From the NCBI GenBank assembly GCA_024642285.1, contig JAHEBJ010000005.1, positions 1-64,000 of the forward strand: 64,000 nucleotides of DNA. The letters are read 5' to 3'. Of the stretch, positions 6,680 to 17,117 are shown in pieces (the stretch's first letter is position 1; each line of letters opens with the position of its first letter). Made by a program: the position numbers and the translations under genes. This DNA comes from Sphingobacteriales bacterium (GTDB taxonomy: Bacteria > Bacteroidota > Bacteroidia > Chitinophagales > Chitinophagaceae). Below the pieces are notes generated by a model that was given only the letters and a program-made list of their open reading frames with translations, made no database searches and had not been told where the DNA came from.

Positions 6680-9124
6680 ATGAGAATTGTACCTTTTATT
6701 GCTTCAGCAGTAATTTCTACAGGATTAATCGTTGCCTTAAATACAAATCTGCTTTTACCTGCCCCGTTGGGAAAACTGTTGAGTCCGCAGCACGGCGTTT
6801 GGCAAAATGCAGAGCCTGCCGCAACAGATTATTCCGCTAATTTAAAATTTGATAATCTTTCCGGAAAGGTTGATGTTTATTTAGATGACCGCCTTGTGCC
6901 TCACATTTTTGCAGAGCAGGAGAACGACGCTTATTTTGTACAAGGATTTCTGCATGCTAAGTTCAGGCTATGGCAAATGGAATTGCAGGTTTTTGCTGCC
7001 GGGGGCAGAGCCAGTGAAATAGTTGGAGAAAAGGCTTTAGATCACGACCGTGAATTTAGAAGACTCGGTATGGTGTTCGCTGCTGAGATAGCTTTGCAGG
7101 AAATGGAAAAAGATCCGGTCATCAAATCGCAATGCGATGCTTACACATCGGGTGTTAATGCTTTTATTGAAACGCTAACGGAAAGTTCGTTGCCATTAGA
7201 ATACAAATTGATTGGATACAAGCCGGAGAAATGGAGCAACCTTAAAACATCGCTGTTTCTTAAATACATGAGTTACGATTTAGCAGGTGGTGAAGATGAT
7301 TTTGAAATGACCAATGCTAAAAGTTTTTTCAACACCGAAGATTTTAATAAATTATTTCCTGCTCTGCAGGATTCGTTAGACCCCATTATTCCCAAGGGAA
7401 CCATTTTTGAACCCCAGAAAGTATTTCCGGTTGTACCACAAATTGCCGATTCAGTTTATTTAAATAACCGTGATGTTGCATTTGTTCAATCATCAAAACC
7501 CGACAGGGATAACGGGAGTAATAACTGGGCTGTCAGCGGAAGCAAAACAAAAAGCGGTGCTCCTATTTTGTGTAACGATCCGCATCTGGGTTTAAATCTT
7601 CCGTCGCTATGGTACGAAATTCAAATATCAGTACCTGCCTTTAATGCATACGGCGTAAGCTTTCCCGGAGCACCGGGGGTGATAATTGGGTATAATGACA
7701 GTTGTGCTTTTGGTTTTACAAACGGCGGACGTGATGTAAGAGATTACTACGAAATAAATTTTAAAGACGATAACCGGCAGGAATATTCTTTTAACGGCGA
7801 ATGGCTGAAGACGAAATTTAGAATAGATACTATAAAGATAAAAGGCAAACCCGATTTTGTAGATTCGGTTGCATATGTAAAACTGGGCAGCGATTGGTGC
7901 CCTGTGATGTACGATAAAAGTTTTTCGGGTGGCCGCAGTACCAACAATAAATATTATGCAGTAAGATGGAAAGCGCATGATGCCAGCAACGAACTCAGGA
8001 TTTTTAATATGCTGAACCATGCGAAGAACTATTCAGATTATTCTGCTGCGATAACTAATCTGCATACACCGGGGCAAAACTGTGTGTTTGCAACCAAAAG
8101 TGGCGATATTGCCCTGCGTACGCAAGGCGAATGGCCGGCTAAGTGGAAAGGACAGGGAGATTTTGTAATGCCTGGAACTGACAGTAGTTTTCTCTGGCAG
8201 GGAATGATTCCACAAGACGAAGTGCCTTACCAATATAATCCCGAAAGAGGTTTTGTGAGCAGCGCCAATCAAAAGCCGGTTGATGATGCGACCTATCCAT
8301 ATTATCTGGGAAGAGATTATCCCGAGTATAGAGGATTTACAATCAACAAAAGATTAATTGAAATGACTGCTATTACGCCGCAGGATATGATGGCTCTGCA
8401 GGTAGATAATTTTGATGCAGGTGCAGCCATGGCTAAACCATTTATTGTTGCAAATATGAATGAAGCTGATTTGAATGCTGCAGAAAAAAAATATTTCGAA
8501 ATTTTAAAAAGCTGGAACTGCAGAAATGATGTTGGCACAACTGGTGCAACGGTTTTTGCTTCATTCTGGAAAAGTTTTGAAGAAACGGTATATGATGATG
8601 AATACGTAAATGCACCAAAACATACAATGCGCCCGTTTTTCAGTTCATTACTGGAAGAAATATTGAAAGACTCTGCTTATAAGTTTATAGATAATGTATC
8701 AACCGAACAAACTGAAACATTGGCCGATGCGGTAACAACAGCTTTGAAAAAAGCAACAGTTGAACTTCAAAAAATTGATGCAGCTGGTAACCTCAACTGG
8801 GATAAAAACAAAGCAACACATATTAATCATTTGGCGAAACTGGCGCCATTCAGCAGAATGAATTTACCCATTGGTGGTGGTGTTAGAAATATTAACGCAT
8901 CAAAAGTTGATCACGGACCCAGCTGGCGAATGGTAATCAGCTTAACCGCCGAAACCGAAGCTTATGGTGTGTATCCCGGCGGACAAAGCGGTAACCCCGG
9001 CAGCAAATACTATGATAGTTTTGTAGATGATTGGGCGGCCGGCAAGTATTATTCGCTGTGGATGATGACCAAAGAGCAAACCGGAGATAAGCGGATATTG
9101 GCCAAAATGAGTTTTAGTAAATAA
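6680..9124 (+). CDS. Penicillin acylase family N-terminal-nucleophile hydrolase
   Basis: An Ntn-hydrolase of the penicillin G acylase/PvdQ family, 814 residues from the ATG at 6680. A TTG at 6650 would add ten poorly fitting residues before the membrane segment (MRIVPFIASAVISTGLIVAL). Family blocks are visible: QENDAYFVQGFLHAKFRLWQ near residue 80; the autocatalytic cleavage and nucleophile region GSNNWAVSGSKT with the serine at about residue 278; and NDPHLGLNLPSLWYEI. Such proteins are exported, cleave themselves into alpha and beta chains and hydrolyse amides such as acyl-homoserine lactones or acylated peptides; the substrate here is unknown. The N-terminus looks like a signal peptide or anchor. 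The small membrane protein at 9141 follows closely. Confidence 0.85.
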   Translation: MRIVPFIASAVISTGLIVALNTNLLLPAPLGKLLSPQHGVWQNAEPAATDYSANLKFDNLSGKVDVYLDDRLVPHIFAEQENDAYFVQGFLHAKFRLWQMELQVFAAGGRASEIVGEKALDHDREFRRLGMVFAAEIALQEMEKDPVIKSQCDAYTSGVNAFIETLTESSLPLEYKLIGYKPEKWSNLKTSLFLKYMSYDLAGGEDDFEMTNAKSFFNTEDFNKLFPALQDSLDPIIPKGTIFEPQKVFPVVPQIADSVYLNNRDVAFVQSSKPDRDNGSNNWAVSGSKTKSGAPILCNDPHLGLNLPSLWYEIQISVPAFNAYGVSFPGAPGVIIGYNDSCAFGFTNGGRDVRDYYEINFKDDNRQEYSFNGEWLKTKFRIDTIKIKGKPDFVDSVAYVKLGSDWCPVMYDKSFSGGRSTNNKYYAVRWKAHDASNELRIFNMLNHAKNYSDYSAAITNLHTPGQNCVFATKSGDIALRTQGEWPAKWKGQGDFVMPGTDSSFLWQGMIPQDEVPYQYNPERGFVSSANQKPVDDATYPYYLGRDYPEYRGFTINKRLIEMTAITPQDMMALQVDNFDAGAAMAKPFIVANMNEADLNAAEKKYFEILKSWNCRNDVGTTGATVFASFWKSFEETVYDDEYVNAPKHTMRPFFSSLLEEILKDSAYKFIDNVSTEQTETLADAVTTALKKATVELQKIDAAGNLNWDKNKATHINHLAKLAPFSRMNLPIGGGVRNINASKVDHGPSWRMVISLTAETEAYGVYPGGQSGNPGSKYYDSFVDDWAAGKYYSLWMMTKEQTGDKRILAKMSFSK

Positions 9125-9140
9125 TTTTCAAATTGAAACA

Positions 9141-9491
9141 ATGAAATTCACAATCTCTTTTATTCTTACGGCTTTGCTAAGTTTTGGCTTTTGCCTTTTT
9201 ATGCCCTGGTGGACTATTGCCATTGCTGCATTTATTGTGGCGGTTTTAATTCCGCAAAAACCCGGCAAAGCCTTTCTGACTGCGTTTATCGCTTTGTTTA
9301 TTTTATGGGGAGGACTAAGTTTCTGGATCAGCAATAATAATGATCATATTTTGGCACATAAGGTTTCGCAGGTTATTTTGCAAATGGACAATCCTTATGT
9401 TTTGATATTGGCCACAGCGTTGGTAGGCGCATTGGTGGGTGGTTTTGCAGCATTGTCGGGTAGTTACCTTCGCAGTTCGAAACAGAAATAA
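9141..9491 (+). CDS. Small integral membrane protein of unknown function
   Basis: A 116-residue protein made up of three or four hydrophobic segments: about residues 1-20, 22-37, 45-63 and 88-108, the last glycine-rich (ILATALVGALVGGFAALSG). It has a short basic tail (SSKQK). There is no recognisable domain. It starts 17 bases after the penicillin acylase gene on the same strand and is probably cotranscribed, but no functional link can be read from the sequence. Confidence 0.7.
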   Translation: MKFTISFILTALLSFGFCLFMPWWTIAIAAFIVAVLIPQKPGKAFLTAFIALFILWGGLSFWISNNNDHILAHKVSQVILQMDNPYVLILATALVGALVGGFAALSGSYLRSSKQK

Positions 9492-9530
9492 GCAATAGTA
9501 ACTTTAGGCTTTACCTAACAAAATCGCCTT

Positions 9531-9538
9531 TAATTTTG
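9531..9538 (+). promoter_or_regulatory. Promoter -7 element TAATTTTG upstream of the DUF5686 gene
   Basis: TAATTTTG matches TAnnTTTG and ends 19 bases before the ATG at 9558. A TTTA at 9510-9513 sits 17 bases upstream as a weak -33 candidate. Confidence 0.45.
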
Positions 9539-9557
9539 TTGACAATCAAAATTGACT

Positions 9558-12104
9558 ATGCCCAGAGTTTTATTTTTTCTTTTTTTATTTATATCAACAC
9601 AGTCATCTGCCCAAAAAATTTATGGTACCGTGTTTTCCGATAATGGTGATCTGTTGCCTTACGCATCAGTCACCATTAAAGGATCTTCCATTGGAGCCAG
9701 TGCAAATAACAAAGCTAAATTTTCTATAGCCGTTGCGCCGGGTACTTATACTTTGGTTTGTCAGCATATTGGCTATGCCATGCAGGAGAAAGCAGTTACT
9801 ATAAAAAACGAAGATGAAGAGTTGACTTTTATTCTGGGCAATCAGGAATTAGACCTCACTGAAGTAATAGTAAAAAGCGGCGAAGATCCAGCCTATGACA
9901 TTATTCGCCAGGCGATTAAGAAACGTGATTTTTACAAAGAACAGGTTATTGCATTTGAATGCGAACTGTACACAAAGGATCTGATGAAACTTCGTAATCT
10001 CCCTAAAAGAGTACTTGGCCGGAAGATAGAAGACTCCGATGTAAAAGAAATGGGGCTCGATTCTTCACGAAAAGGAATTATTTATTTATCCGAATCGGTG
10101 GCCAAGGTTTATATACAACAGCCAGATAAATTTAAGATGGAAGTAATCAGCAGCAGGGTGAGTGGCAGCGATGGCATTGGATTTACCTTTCCAACTTTTA
10201 TCAGTTTTTATCAGAATAATGTTTCTGTTTTTCTCGACAGACTGAATCCACGTGGCTTTGTGTCGCCTATTGCCGATGCAGCCATCAGTATTTATAAATT
10301 TAAATACCTGGGCAGTTTTTATGAAAATGGAAAAGAGATCAACAGTATCCAGGTAACTCCGCGGCGAACTTACGAACCGGCGTTTTCGGGTACTATTAAT
10401 ATTACCGACGGCGACTGGCGCATTCACAGCCTCGATCTGGTACTTACAAAATCATCGCAGTTGGAAATTGTGGACACACTGCACATAACACAAATTCATG
10501 TGCCGGTTAACGATGAGATATGGAGGGTAAAGAACCAGTTGATACATTTTAATTTCAAACAGTTTGGAATTGATGCCATCGGCAATTTTGTTTCGGTGTA
10601 TTCCAATTATAAGTTGAACCCGATTTTTGCTAAAAACAGGTTTAACAATGTGATCGTTAATTATGATACGGCTTCCAATAAAAAGCCTGTGAGCTATTGG
10701 GATGAAACACGGCCTGTACCTTTGGAAGCAGAAGAACGATTAGATTATATTGTAAAAGACAGCCTGTTTCAGGTGAATAAAGATTCGACACAAAGCCAGT
10801 CGTCGGTTGATTCTCTTAACAGGAAACAGGGAAGATTGAAACCGTATAATGTTTTCTGGAAAGGGCTTCATCGTATAAAATATACGGTAAACGGCAACCA
10901 TGAGTGGGGAATAGAGTCTATTGTTCAGGGCCTCGAGTACAATTTTGTGGAGGGTGTGGTAGTAAATTTTCAACCTTATTATAACCGTTACATAAAAAAA
11001 TGGAAAACAAATTTTTCTTTTGAACCCACCCTGCGTTATGGTTTCAGCAATGGCCATTTAAACGCCTCGGCCGATATTTATTTCCGAACCAGAGATTGGG
11101 AAACTGATAGGAAGTTGAAACGGCAGACCTGGACGATATCAGGCGGCTCAAGAGTGAGCCAGTTTAATAAAGCTAATCCGATTACAACCCTGGCGAACAC
11201 AATTAATACATTTTTGTTTGGCGATAATTATATGAAGACCTATCAAAATTATTATGGCTCAGTAAATTTCAGTAAACGATACGAAAATGGATTCAGGTTT
11301 TTTGTAAATGCGTTGTATGAAGACAGGATTCCATTAAATAACACCACGCAATTTTATGTATTTAAAAAAGATTCAACACCAATAACTCCTAATTATCCCA
11401 ACGAAAGAATTTCGGCGCAATTTACCCGCCATCAGGCGGTAATTTTTACGATCGACATGAGTTTTAAACCGGGCCAAAGGTATATTCAGTATCCAAATCG
11501 TAAAATGTCATTGGGCTCCAAATACCCAACCTTCAGTTTGAGATACACAAAAGGTTTTGACAGGATACTAGGCAGCGATGTAAATTTTGATAAATGGATG
11601 CTAAGCATCAATGATGATAAGAATTTTAAACTGGCCGGTTTGATGAAATATAAAATAGGAGTGGGTGGATTTTTGAACAGCAGTAAAGTTTTTATCCAGG
11701 ATTTTCAGCATTTTAACGGTAACCGCACCTTGCGTGCCGCCGATTACGTAAACAGTTTTCAATTGGCCAACTATTATGGCTACAGCACTACCAATTCGTT
11801 TTATACTTTTGGCCATCTTGAACACCATTTCAACGGCTTGTTCACCAATAAAATTCCTTTGTTTAAAAGACTCAACTGGAATCTTGTTGGAGGAGGTAAT
11901 GCATTTTATGTAAATACAAAGAACAATTATGTAGAAGTATTTGTGGGCCTCGAAAATATTTTAAAGTTGCTGCGTGTTGATTTTGTTTGGGCCTATACAA
12001 ATGGTCTGCAGGGAATAAAATCTGTGAGAATAGGTACCGGAGGCATACTTGGCGGCAGTGTTCGTACCAGTAGCAGTAGCAGAAGAAGATCCATCAGTTT
12101 GTAA
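9558..12104 (+). CDS. DUF5686/carboxypeptidase-regulatory-like outer-membrane protein
   Basis: An 848-residue exported protein, with the start placed at the ATG at 9558 that opens a clear signal peptide (MPRVLFFLFLFISTQSSAQ); a TTG two codons earlier is unlikely. Residues about 20-110 form a CarboxypepD_reg-like beta-sandwich (IYGTVFSDNGDLLPYASVTI). The rest matches the DUF5686 pattern: a linker with Arg/Lys-rich strands (AYDIIRQAIKKRDFY) and a long beta-rich C-terminal half typical of an outer-membrane barrel (FSFEPTLRYGFSNGHL, VDFVWAYTNGL). There is no TonB box or plug, so it is not a classic receptor. It ends in a serine- and arginine-rich tail. The function is unknown; an outer-membrane structural or transport role is inferred from the architecture. 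Confidence 0.8.
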   Translation: MPRVLFFLFLFISTQSSAQKIYGTVFSDNGDLLPYASVTIKGSSIGASANNKAKFSIAVAPGTYTLVCQHIGYAMQEKAVTIKNEDEELTFILGNQELDLTEVIVKSGEDPAYDIIRQAIKKRDFYKEQVIAFECELYTKDLMKLRNLPKRVLGRKIEDSDVKEMGLDSSRKGIIYLSESVAKVYIQQPDKFKMEVISSRVSGSDGIGFTFPTFISFYQNNVSVFLDRLNPRGFVSPIADAAISIYKFKYLGSFYENGKEINSIQVTPRRTYEPAFSGTINITDGDWRIHSLDLVLTKSSQLEIVDTLHITQIHVPVNDEIWRVKNQLIHFNFKQFGIDAIGNFVSVYSNYKLNPIFAKNRFNNVIVNYDTASNKKPVSYWDETRPVPLEAEERLDYIVKDSLFQVNKDSTQSQSSVDSLNRKQGRLKPYNVFWKGLHRIKYTVNGNHEWGIESIVQGLEYNFVEGVVVNFQPYYNRYIKKWKTNFSFEPTLRYGFSNGHLNASADIYFRTRDWETDRKLKRQTWTISGGSRVSQFNKANPITTLANTINTFLFGDNYMKTYQNYYGSVNFSKRYENGFRFFVNALYEDRIPLNNTTQFYVFKKDSTPITPNYPNERISAQFTRHQAVIFTIDMSFKPGQRYIQYPNRKMSLGSKYPTFSLRYTKGFDRILGSDVNFDKWMLSINDDKNFKLAGLMKYKIGVGGFLNSSKVFIQDFQHFNGNRTLRAADYVNSFQLANYYGYSTTNSFYTFGHLEHHFNGLFTNKIPLFKRLNWNLVGGGNAFYVNTKNNYVEVFVGLENILKLLRVDFVWAYTNGLQGIKSVRIGTGGILGGSVRTSSSSRRRSISL

Positions 12105-12119
12105 TTATCATTTAATCAA

Positions 12120-12127
12120 TACCTTTG
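12120..12127 (+). promoter_or_regulatory. Promoter -7 element TACCTTTG upstream of trhO
   Basis: TACCTTTG matches TAnnTTTG, and a TTTG at 12098-12101 lies exactly 18 bases upstream. This is the best match in the window to the full two-part Bacteroidota promoter. About 90 bases separate it from the trhO ATG. A small perfect hairpin (7-base stem, 12186-12202) lies within that leader. Confidence 0.5.
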
Positions 12128-12217
12128 TTGTTCAATTTGGTTTGCCTGCAAGCATCCAATCCGTCCGTCAACCGGCCGACGAATTTTCCGTTCATAACGG
12201 AATCAAATTAAAAAACT

Positions 12218-13273
12218 ATGGCAGTATTACACAACCGCGTTTCACAAGCGGAACTTAAAAAACTATTGTACGCCGAAACGGAACACCGTACAACTATATC
12301 CTTCTACCGGTATTTTCAGGTAGACGATCCAAAACTTTTCAGAGACGAAATGTATAAATCAATGAATGCACTGAAAGTATTCGGCCGCATTTATGTTGCC
12401 TATGAAGGTATCAATGCACAGATAAGTGTGCCAGACAGTAATGTGAATGCTTTTAAGAATTACCTGGATACCATTGAGCCGCTGAAAAATATTCGATTGA
12501 ATATTGCGGTGGATAATGATGGCAAAAGTTTTTGGGTATTAAAAATTAAAGTAAGAGAAAAAATTGTTGCTGATGGAATCAATGATCCCGGCTTCAGCAT
12601 GCAGAATAAGGGCAGCTATGTTAATACTGCGCAGATGAACGAATTGATACAGGATGAAAATACCGTAGTTATAGACATGCGCAACCATTACGAATACGAA
12701 GTAGGCCATTTTGTAAAAGCCATTGAAATTCCCAGCGATACTTTCCGTGAACAGTTACCTATGGCAGTTGAAATGATGAAGGATAAAAAAGACAAGAATA
12801 TCATCATGTACTGTACCGGTGGCATCCGCTGCGAAAAAGCCAGTGCTTACATGAAGCATCATGGCTTTGAAAATGTGTATCATCTCGAAGGCGGCATTAT
12901 CAACTATGCCCGTAAAGCTAAAGCCGAAGGTCTTGAATCAAAATTCGTAGGCAAAAATTTTGTTTTCGACGACAGGCTGGGGGAGCGGATTACAGTAGAC
13001 ATTATTTCCAAATGCCACCAATGCGGTAAACCTGCCGATACACATACCAACTGCAAAAATGATGGTTGTCATTTATTATTTATTCAATGCGGTGCATGTG
13101 GAAAACAGTATGACGGTTGTTGTACAGTTGAATGTCAAAAGATTTATAACCTGCCATTAGAAGAGCAAAAAGAAATACGTAAAGGAATTGATAAAGGAAT
13201 GATGGTATTTAATAAAAGTAAAAAGAGATTGAGGCCGAGACTGGATGAAAATAATAAGAAAAAGGAATATTAG
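12218..13273 (+). CDS. trhO: tRNA uridine-34 5-hydroxylase, rhodanese family
   Basis: TrhO (YceA type) makes 5-hydroxyuridine at position 34 of tRNA in an oxygen-dependent step. The 351-residue protein has the family layout: an N-terminal acylphosphatase-like region ([29 protein letters not shown]), a rhodanese domain at about residues 130-230 with the catalytic loop [11 protein letters not shown] (cysteine near residue 199), and a C-terminal cysteine cluster ([26 protein letters not shown]) likely to bind zinc. The family's usual length is about 320-350. The gene ends with a lysine-rich tail and overlaps the convergent purC stop by four bases. Confidence 0.9.
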   Translation: MAVLHNRVSQAELKKLLYAETEHRTTISFYRYFQVDDPKLFRDEMYKSMNALKVFGRIYVAYEGINAQISVPDSNVNAFKNYLDTIEPLKNIRLNIAVDNDGKSFWVLKIKVREKIVADGINDPGFSMQNKGSYVNTAQMNELIQDENTVVIDMRNHYEYEVGHFVKAIEIPSDTFREQLPMAVEMMKDKKDKNIIMYCTGGIRCEKASAYMKHHGFENVYHLEGGIINYARKAKAEGLESKFVGKNFVFDDRLGERITVDIISKCHQCGKPADTHTNCKNDGCHLLFIQCGACGKQYDGCCTVECQKIYNLPLEEQKEIRKGIDKGMMVFNKSKKRLRPRLDENNKKKEY

Positions 13274-14196
13274 GCTAGTTTCTCCAGTTCGACATTTATT
13301 AATTTTTCCGTTTCGTCATCACTCAACTTTATCGGCACAAATTTGTCGCCGATAATTTTTTCGTAGAGTTCGATATAACGTTTCGAAATAGTATCAATCC
13401 ATTCGTTACTCATAGCTGGAACCGTCTGTCCTTCCTTACCCATAAAATTATTTTCAATCAGCCATTCTCTAACAAACTCCTTGCTTAGCTGTTTCTGGCG
13501 TTCGCCTTTTTGTTGCCTTTCCTCAAATCCATCTGCATAAAAATATCGTGAGGAATCAGGTGTGTGTATTTCATCCATTAACACAATTTCATCGCCGAGT
13601 TTTCCAAATTCATATTTGGTATCTACTAAAATCAAACCTTGTTTGGCAGCGATCTGTTTTCCTCTTTCAAACAGTTGCAGGGCATATTCAGACAAAGTTT
13701 CCCATTCGCCCGCTGAGGCTAATCCATTTGAAATTATTTCTTGGGGAGATATATCTTCATCATGTCCCTCAGAAGCTTTTGTACTTGGCGTAATAACAGG
13801 TGAAGGAAAGAAATCGTTTTCTTTCATGCCATCGGGCATTGTGGCACCACATAAAATTCTTTTGCCAGACGAATATGTTCGCCAGGCATGGCCTGTTAAA
13901 TTACCTCTTACAACTAATTCAATCTGAAAAGGGGTGCATTTTTTTCCAATGCTTACATTTGGAACTGGTACTGTTATTAGCCAATTCGGGCATATATCCG
14001 TTGTAGCGTTTAGCATGTAAGCTGCTATCTGGTTTAACACTTGTCCCTTAAAAGGTATGGGTCGGGGCAAAATAACATCGAATGCCGAAATTCTGTCACT
14101 GGCAAACATTACCAGATATTTGTTGGAAATTGAATAAACATCTCTTACTTTACCTTTGTAAAAACCAGTTTGGCCGTTAAATCTAAATGAGTTCAT
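13270..14196 (-). CDS. purC: Phosphoribosylaminoimidazole-succinocarboxamide synthase
   Basis: PurC joins CAIR and aspartate using ATP to give SAICAR in purine synthesis. The 308-residue form belongs to the longer type of the family. Signature segments are [13 protein letters not shown] and [20 protein letters not shown] at the ATP site, [14 protein letters not shown], and the SAICAR signature [10 protein letters not shown] followed by [15 protein letters not shown]. It is a single gene here with no other purine genes nearby. The 3' end overlaps the convergent trhO gene by four bases (TTAG shared by both stops). The start ATG at 14196 directly precedes the conserved N-terminus. Confidence 0.95.
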   Translation of the reverse strand: MNSFRFNGQTGFYKGKVRDVYSISNKYLVMFASDRISAFDVILPRPIPFKGQVLNQIAAYMLNATTDICPNWLITVPVPNVSIGKKCTPFQIELVVRGNLTGHAWRTYSSGKRILCGATMPDGMKENDFFPSPVITPSTKASEGHDEDISPQEIISNGLASAGEWETLSEYALQLFERGKQIAAKQGLILVDTKYEFGKLGDEIVLMDEIHTPDSSRYFYADGFEERQQKGERQKQLSKEFVREWLIENNFMGKEGQTVPAMSNEWIDTISKRYIELYEKIIGDKFVPIKLSDDETEKLINVELEKLA

Positions 14197-14334
14197 TTTG
14201 CTAAATTACCATCAAGCTAATTAAAACCATCCGATTGAACTGAATAAATTATTAACAAGGTATTAAAATAAATTTTTCGGGTAGAAATAACGTGCTTAAT
14301 TTGCTAAATAATTAAAAAACCCAAAACACTTGAT

Positions 14335-17079
14335 ATGAGAAAAACTACCAGCTATTTGGTTACGTTTTTGTTGGCTAACATCTTAACGGTTGCTGCCACT
14401 GCACAGAATGTAACTATAAACGGCACCGTAAAAAACAGCAATACCCGGGAGGGTTCGGGAGCCGTTTCGGTAATTGTAAAAGGTGATGATATTGGAACCT
14501 TTACCGACGACAAAGGGAATTTTAAACTAACAGTGAAAAAACTTCCCGTAACCCTTTTAATTTCATCGGTGGGGTATGAGTTGCAGGAAGTAACTGTAAA
14601 TGACGCCTCTAAAAGTGTTGACGTTAGTTTTATACCGTCAAATATTTTGGGTCAGGAAGTAGTAGTGGCCGCCAACAGGGTACCACAGAAAATACTGGAA
14701 TCTCCTGTATCAATTGAAAGAGTGAGTGCAGCCAATATTCGTAATTCAGCAGTTAGTAATTATTATGATGTAGTATCATCTTTAAAAGGTGTTGACGTAA
14801 CTACCGCTTCACTAACTTTTAAAACGCCAACTACCCGTGGTTTTAACTCAAGTGGTAATACCCGTTTTAACCAGTTGGTTGACGGAATGGACAACCAGGC
14901 TCCGGGCCTTAACTTTTCAGTTGCTTCAATTATCGGCTTAAGTGAACTTGATGTTGATAATATGGAATTATTATCGGGTGCATCGTCGGCATTATATGGC
15001 GCCGGCGGTATGAACGGTACCTTACTTATTAATAGTAAGAATCCATTTAAATACCAGGGTTTATCATTCTTGATTAAAGAAGGTGTTATGCATACGGGCA
15101 GTCAAAGTCAGCGCCCTGCTTCGCCATATCATAACTGGACCATGAGATGGGGTAAAAAAGTTTCGGAAAAAATTGCATTTAAGATTAATGCTGAATTAAT
15201 TCAGGCCAAAGACTGGCAGGGCAGCGATTACAGAAATTATGCACGTGCTGCAACAGGAGGAAGAGTAAAAGAGGGTGACAGGGCAAGTGATCCTAACTAT
15301 GATGGTATAAATGTTTATGGTGATGAAACAACAGCGGAGATCAGAACAGCAGTACTGAATGTAATTGGCGCACAGGCACCTTGGCTTAAGAACTTCATTG
15401 ATACTTTAAACAGCGGTGCTGCAATAAATGTTTCCCGTACAGGCTACACTGAGAAAGAAGTAACGAATCCTAATACAGTGAATTTTAAATTAGGAGGTTC
15501 ATTACATTATAAAGTAAACCGCTATACCGAGGCAGTTTTTGCTGCTTACTGGGGCACAGGTAATACCGTGTACACTGGAAGTGAAAGGTACTCGTTAAAG
15601 GATTTTAAAATGGGCCAGTACAAGTTGGAATTGAATAACAGGTACTGGAATTTCAGAGCATATACCACGCAGGAAAATGCCGGCGAATCTTATAACACCA
15701 CCGTTGCAACCCGTTTATTTAATGAGAGCTGGAAACCAAGTGCCGTTGCAGGTGGATGGTATCAACAATATGCTCAAACTTATCTTGGTGGTCGTTTAAA
15801 CGGAATGACAGATGCCGCTGCTCATACACTGGCCCGCTCAACAGCAGATGTTGGCCGTCCTGCAGCAGGAAGTGCCCAATTTGTAAAATCTTATGACTCT
15901 ATTCGTAAGCAACCCATTAAGTTAGGCGGTGCTTTACTTTTGGACAAATCTGACCTGTACGCTATGGAAGGAAACTACAACCTTAGCCATTTAACCGGTA
16001 AGTGGGTTGACCTTTTAGTGGGTGCCAGTTACAAGCAATATGTATTGAATTCAGAAGGAACTTTATTTGCTGATTCTACGGGGCGTCTTAAAATTTCGGA
16101 GTATGGGGCTTTTTTACAAGCCAGCCGTAAAATTATGGACCGGTTATATTTAACAGTGTCTGGCCGATACGATAAGAACCAGAATTTTAAAGGGCGAATA
16201 ACACCAAGAGCAACCGCCCTGATAAAAGTAAAAGAGAATAATAATTTCCGTGTGTCTTACCAAACAGCTTATCGTTTCCCATCAAATCAGCAGCAGTATA
16301 TTAATCTGGCTGTTGGTAGTAATGTTCGTTTGATTGGTGGAGATCCGGGATTCAGAACCCTCTTTAATTTTGCAGGGAATCAGATCTACGATTTTGAAGC
16401 ATTAAGACAGGGTAATGTAGTACCCTACACACCTAACGACCTGAAGCCAGAATCTTTATCATCTTTTGAAGCAGGATTTAAAGGTTTAATGTTACAGGGT
16501 AAATTATTGGTTGACGTGTATGGATACTTTGGTACTTACAAGGATTTTCTCGGAAGAAAAGTAACCGTGCAGAAAATTGGTGGCGGCACAATAGCACTGT
16601 CTGATACTTTGAACGGATATCGCTATTCTATTCCTGTTAACTCTACTGCCAAGGTAAAAACTTACGGATTTGGATTGAGCGTTGACTACAGACTGCCCCT
16701 GAACTTCACCGTTGGAGGAAACCTTTCTTCTGATAATTTAAAAGATGTACCAAGTGATTTTGTTGCCTATTTTAATGCTCCAAAATACAAAGCCAATCTT
16801 TCGGTTGGTAATTCTGGCTTCGGGCCTGCTAAGCGTTTAGGTTTTAATGTCGCTTATCGATATCAGGGCAGTTTTTATTATCAGGGTGATTTTGCATCAG
16901 ACAACTTACCGGAGGTGCACACCGTTGATGCTCAAATTAGTTTGAAATTACCTAAGGCAAACAAATCGGTACTTAAGATAGGAGCAACCAACCTGTTGAA
17001 CGAGCGTTATTATAATGCGATAGGTAACTCACAGGTTGGTGGTTTGTATTATGTAAGCTTTGGATACAATATTTATTAA
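14335..17079 (+). CDS. TonB-dependent receptor with carboxypeptidase-regulatory-like N-terminus
   Basis: A 914-residue outer-membrane receptor for energised uptake of a bulky ligand. Signal peptide: residues about 1-23, ending in TAATAQ. A CarboxypepD_reg-like domain follows at about 26-105 (ITINGTVKNS style start, TFTDDKGNFKLTVK). The plug domain begins near EVVVAANRVPQKILESPVSIERV and includes TRGFNSSGNTRFNQLVDGMD. A long beta-barrel ends in an aromatic C-terminus (YYVSFGYNIY). It lacks the FVVDGV-type SusC signature, and no SusD gene follows, so it is not a SusC. The gene directly downstream codes for a lipoprotein with two fasciclin domains, 38 bases away, and is likely in the same operon. 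The ligand is unknown. Confidence 0.9.
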   Translation: MRKTTSYLVTFLLANILTVAATAQNVTINGTVKNSNTREGSGAVSVIVKGDDIGTFTDDKGNFKLTVKKLPVTLLISSVGYELQEVTVNDASKSVDVSFIPSNILGQEVVVAANRVPQKILESPVSIERVSAANIRNSAVSNYYDVVSSLKGVDVTTASLTFKTPTTRGFNSSGNTRFNQLVDGMDNQAPGLNFSVASIIGLSELDVDNMELLSGASSALYGAGGMNGTLLINSKNPFKYQGLSFLIKEGVMHTGSQSQRPASPYHNWTMRWGKKVSEKIAFKINAELIQAKDWQGSDYRNYARAATGGRVKEGDRASDPNYDGINVYGDETTAEIRTAVLNVIGAQAPWLKNFIDTLNSGAAINVSRTGYTEKEVTNPNTVNFKLGGSLHYKVNRYTEAVFAAYWGTGNTVYTGSERYSLKDFKMGQYKLELNNRYWNFRAYTTQENAGESYNTTVATRLFNESWKPSAVAGGWYQQYAQTYLGGRLNGMTDAAAHTLARSTADVGRPAAGSAQFVKSYDSIRKQPIKLGGALLLDKSDLYAMEGNYNLSHLTGKWVDLLVGASYKQYVLNSEGTLFADSTGRLKISEYGAFLQASRKIMDRLYLTVSGRYDKNQNFKGRITPRATALIKVKENNNFRVSYQTAYRFPSNQQQYINLAVGSNVRLIGGDPGFRTLFNFAGNQIYDFEALRQGNVVPYTPNDLKPESLSSFEAGFKGLMLQGKLLVDVYGYFGTYKDFLGRKVTVQKIGGGTIALSDTLNGYRYSIPVNSTAKVKTYGFGLSVDYRLPLNFTVGGNLSSDNLKDVPSDFVAYFNAPKYKANLSVGNSGFGPAKRLGFNVAYRYQGSFYYQGDFASDNLPEVHTVDAQISLKLPKANKSVLKIGATNLLNERYYNAIGNSQVGGLYYVSFGYNIY

Positions 17080-17117
17080 TCCATGATTCGATCTTTAAAA
17101 AAAATAAAAATTTAGAT

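Noticed and set aside
12186-12202. Hairpin in the trhO leader (TTCCGTT/AACGGAA) as riboswitch or attenuator
   Set aside because: Seven base pairs with a three-base loop and no T run or further conserved structure; too little to call.
12049-12258. Open frame of 69 codons bridging the DUF5686 and trhO genes
   Set aside because: It overlaps both genes in another frame, has no signal or domain, and contains the trhO promoter region.
13562-13927. 121-codon open frame opposite purC
   Set aside because: Antisense shadow of a well-conserved gene; its translation lacks any motif.
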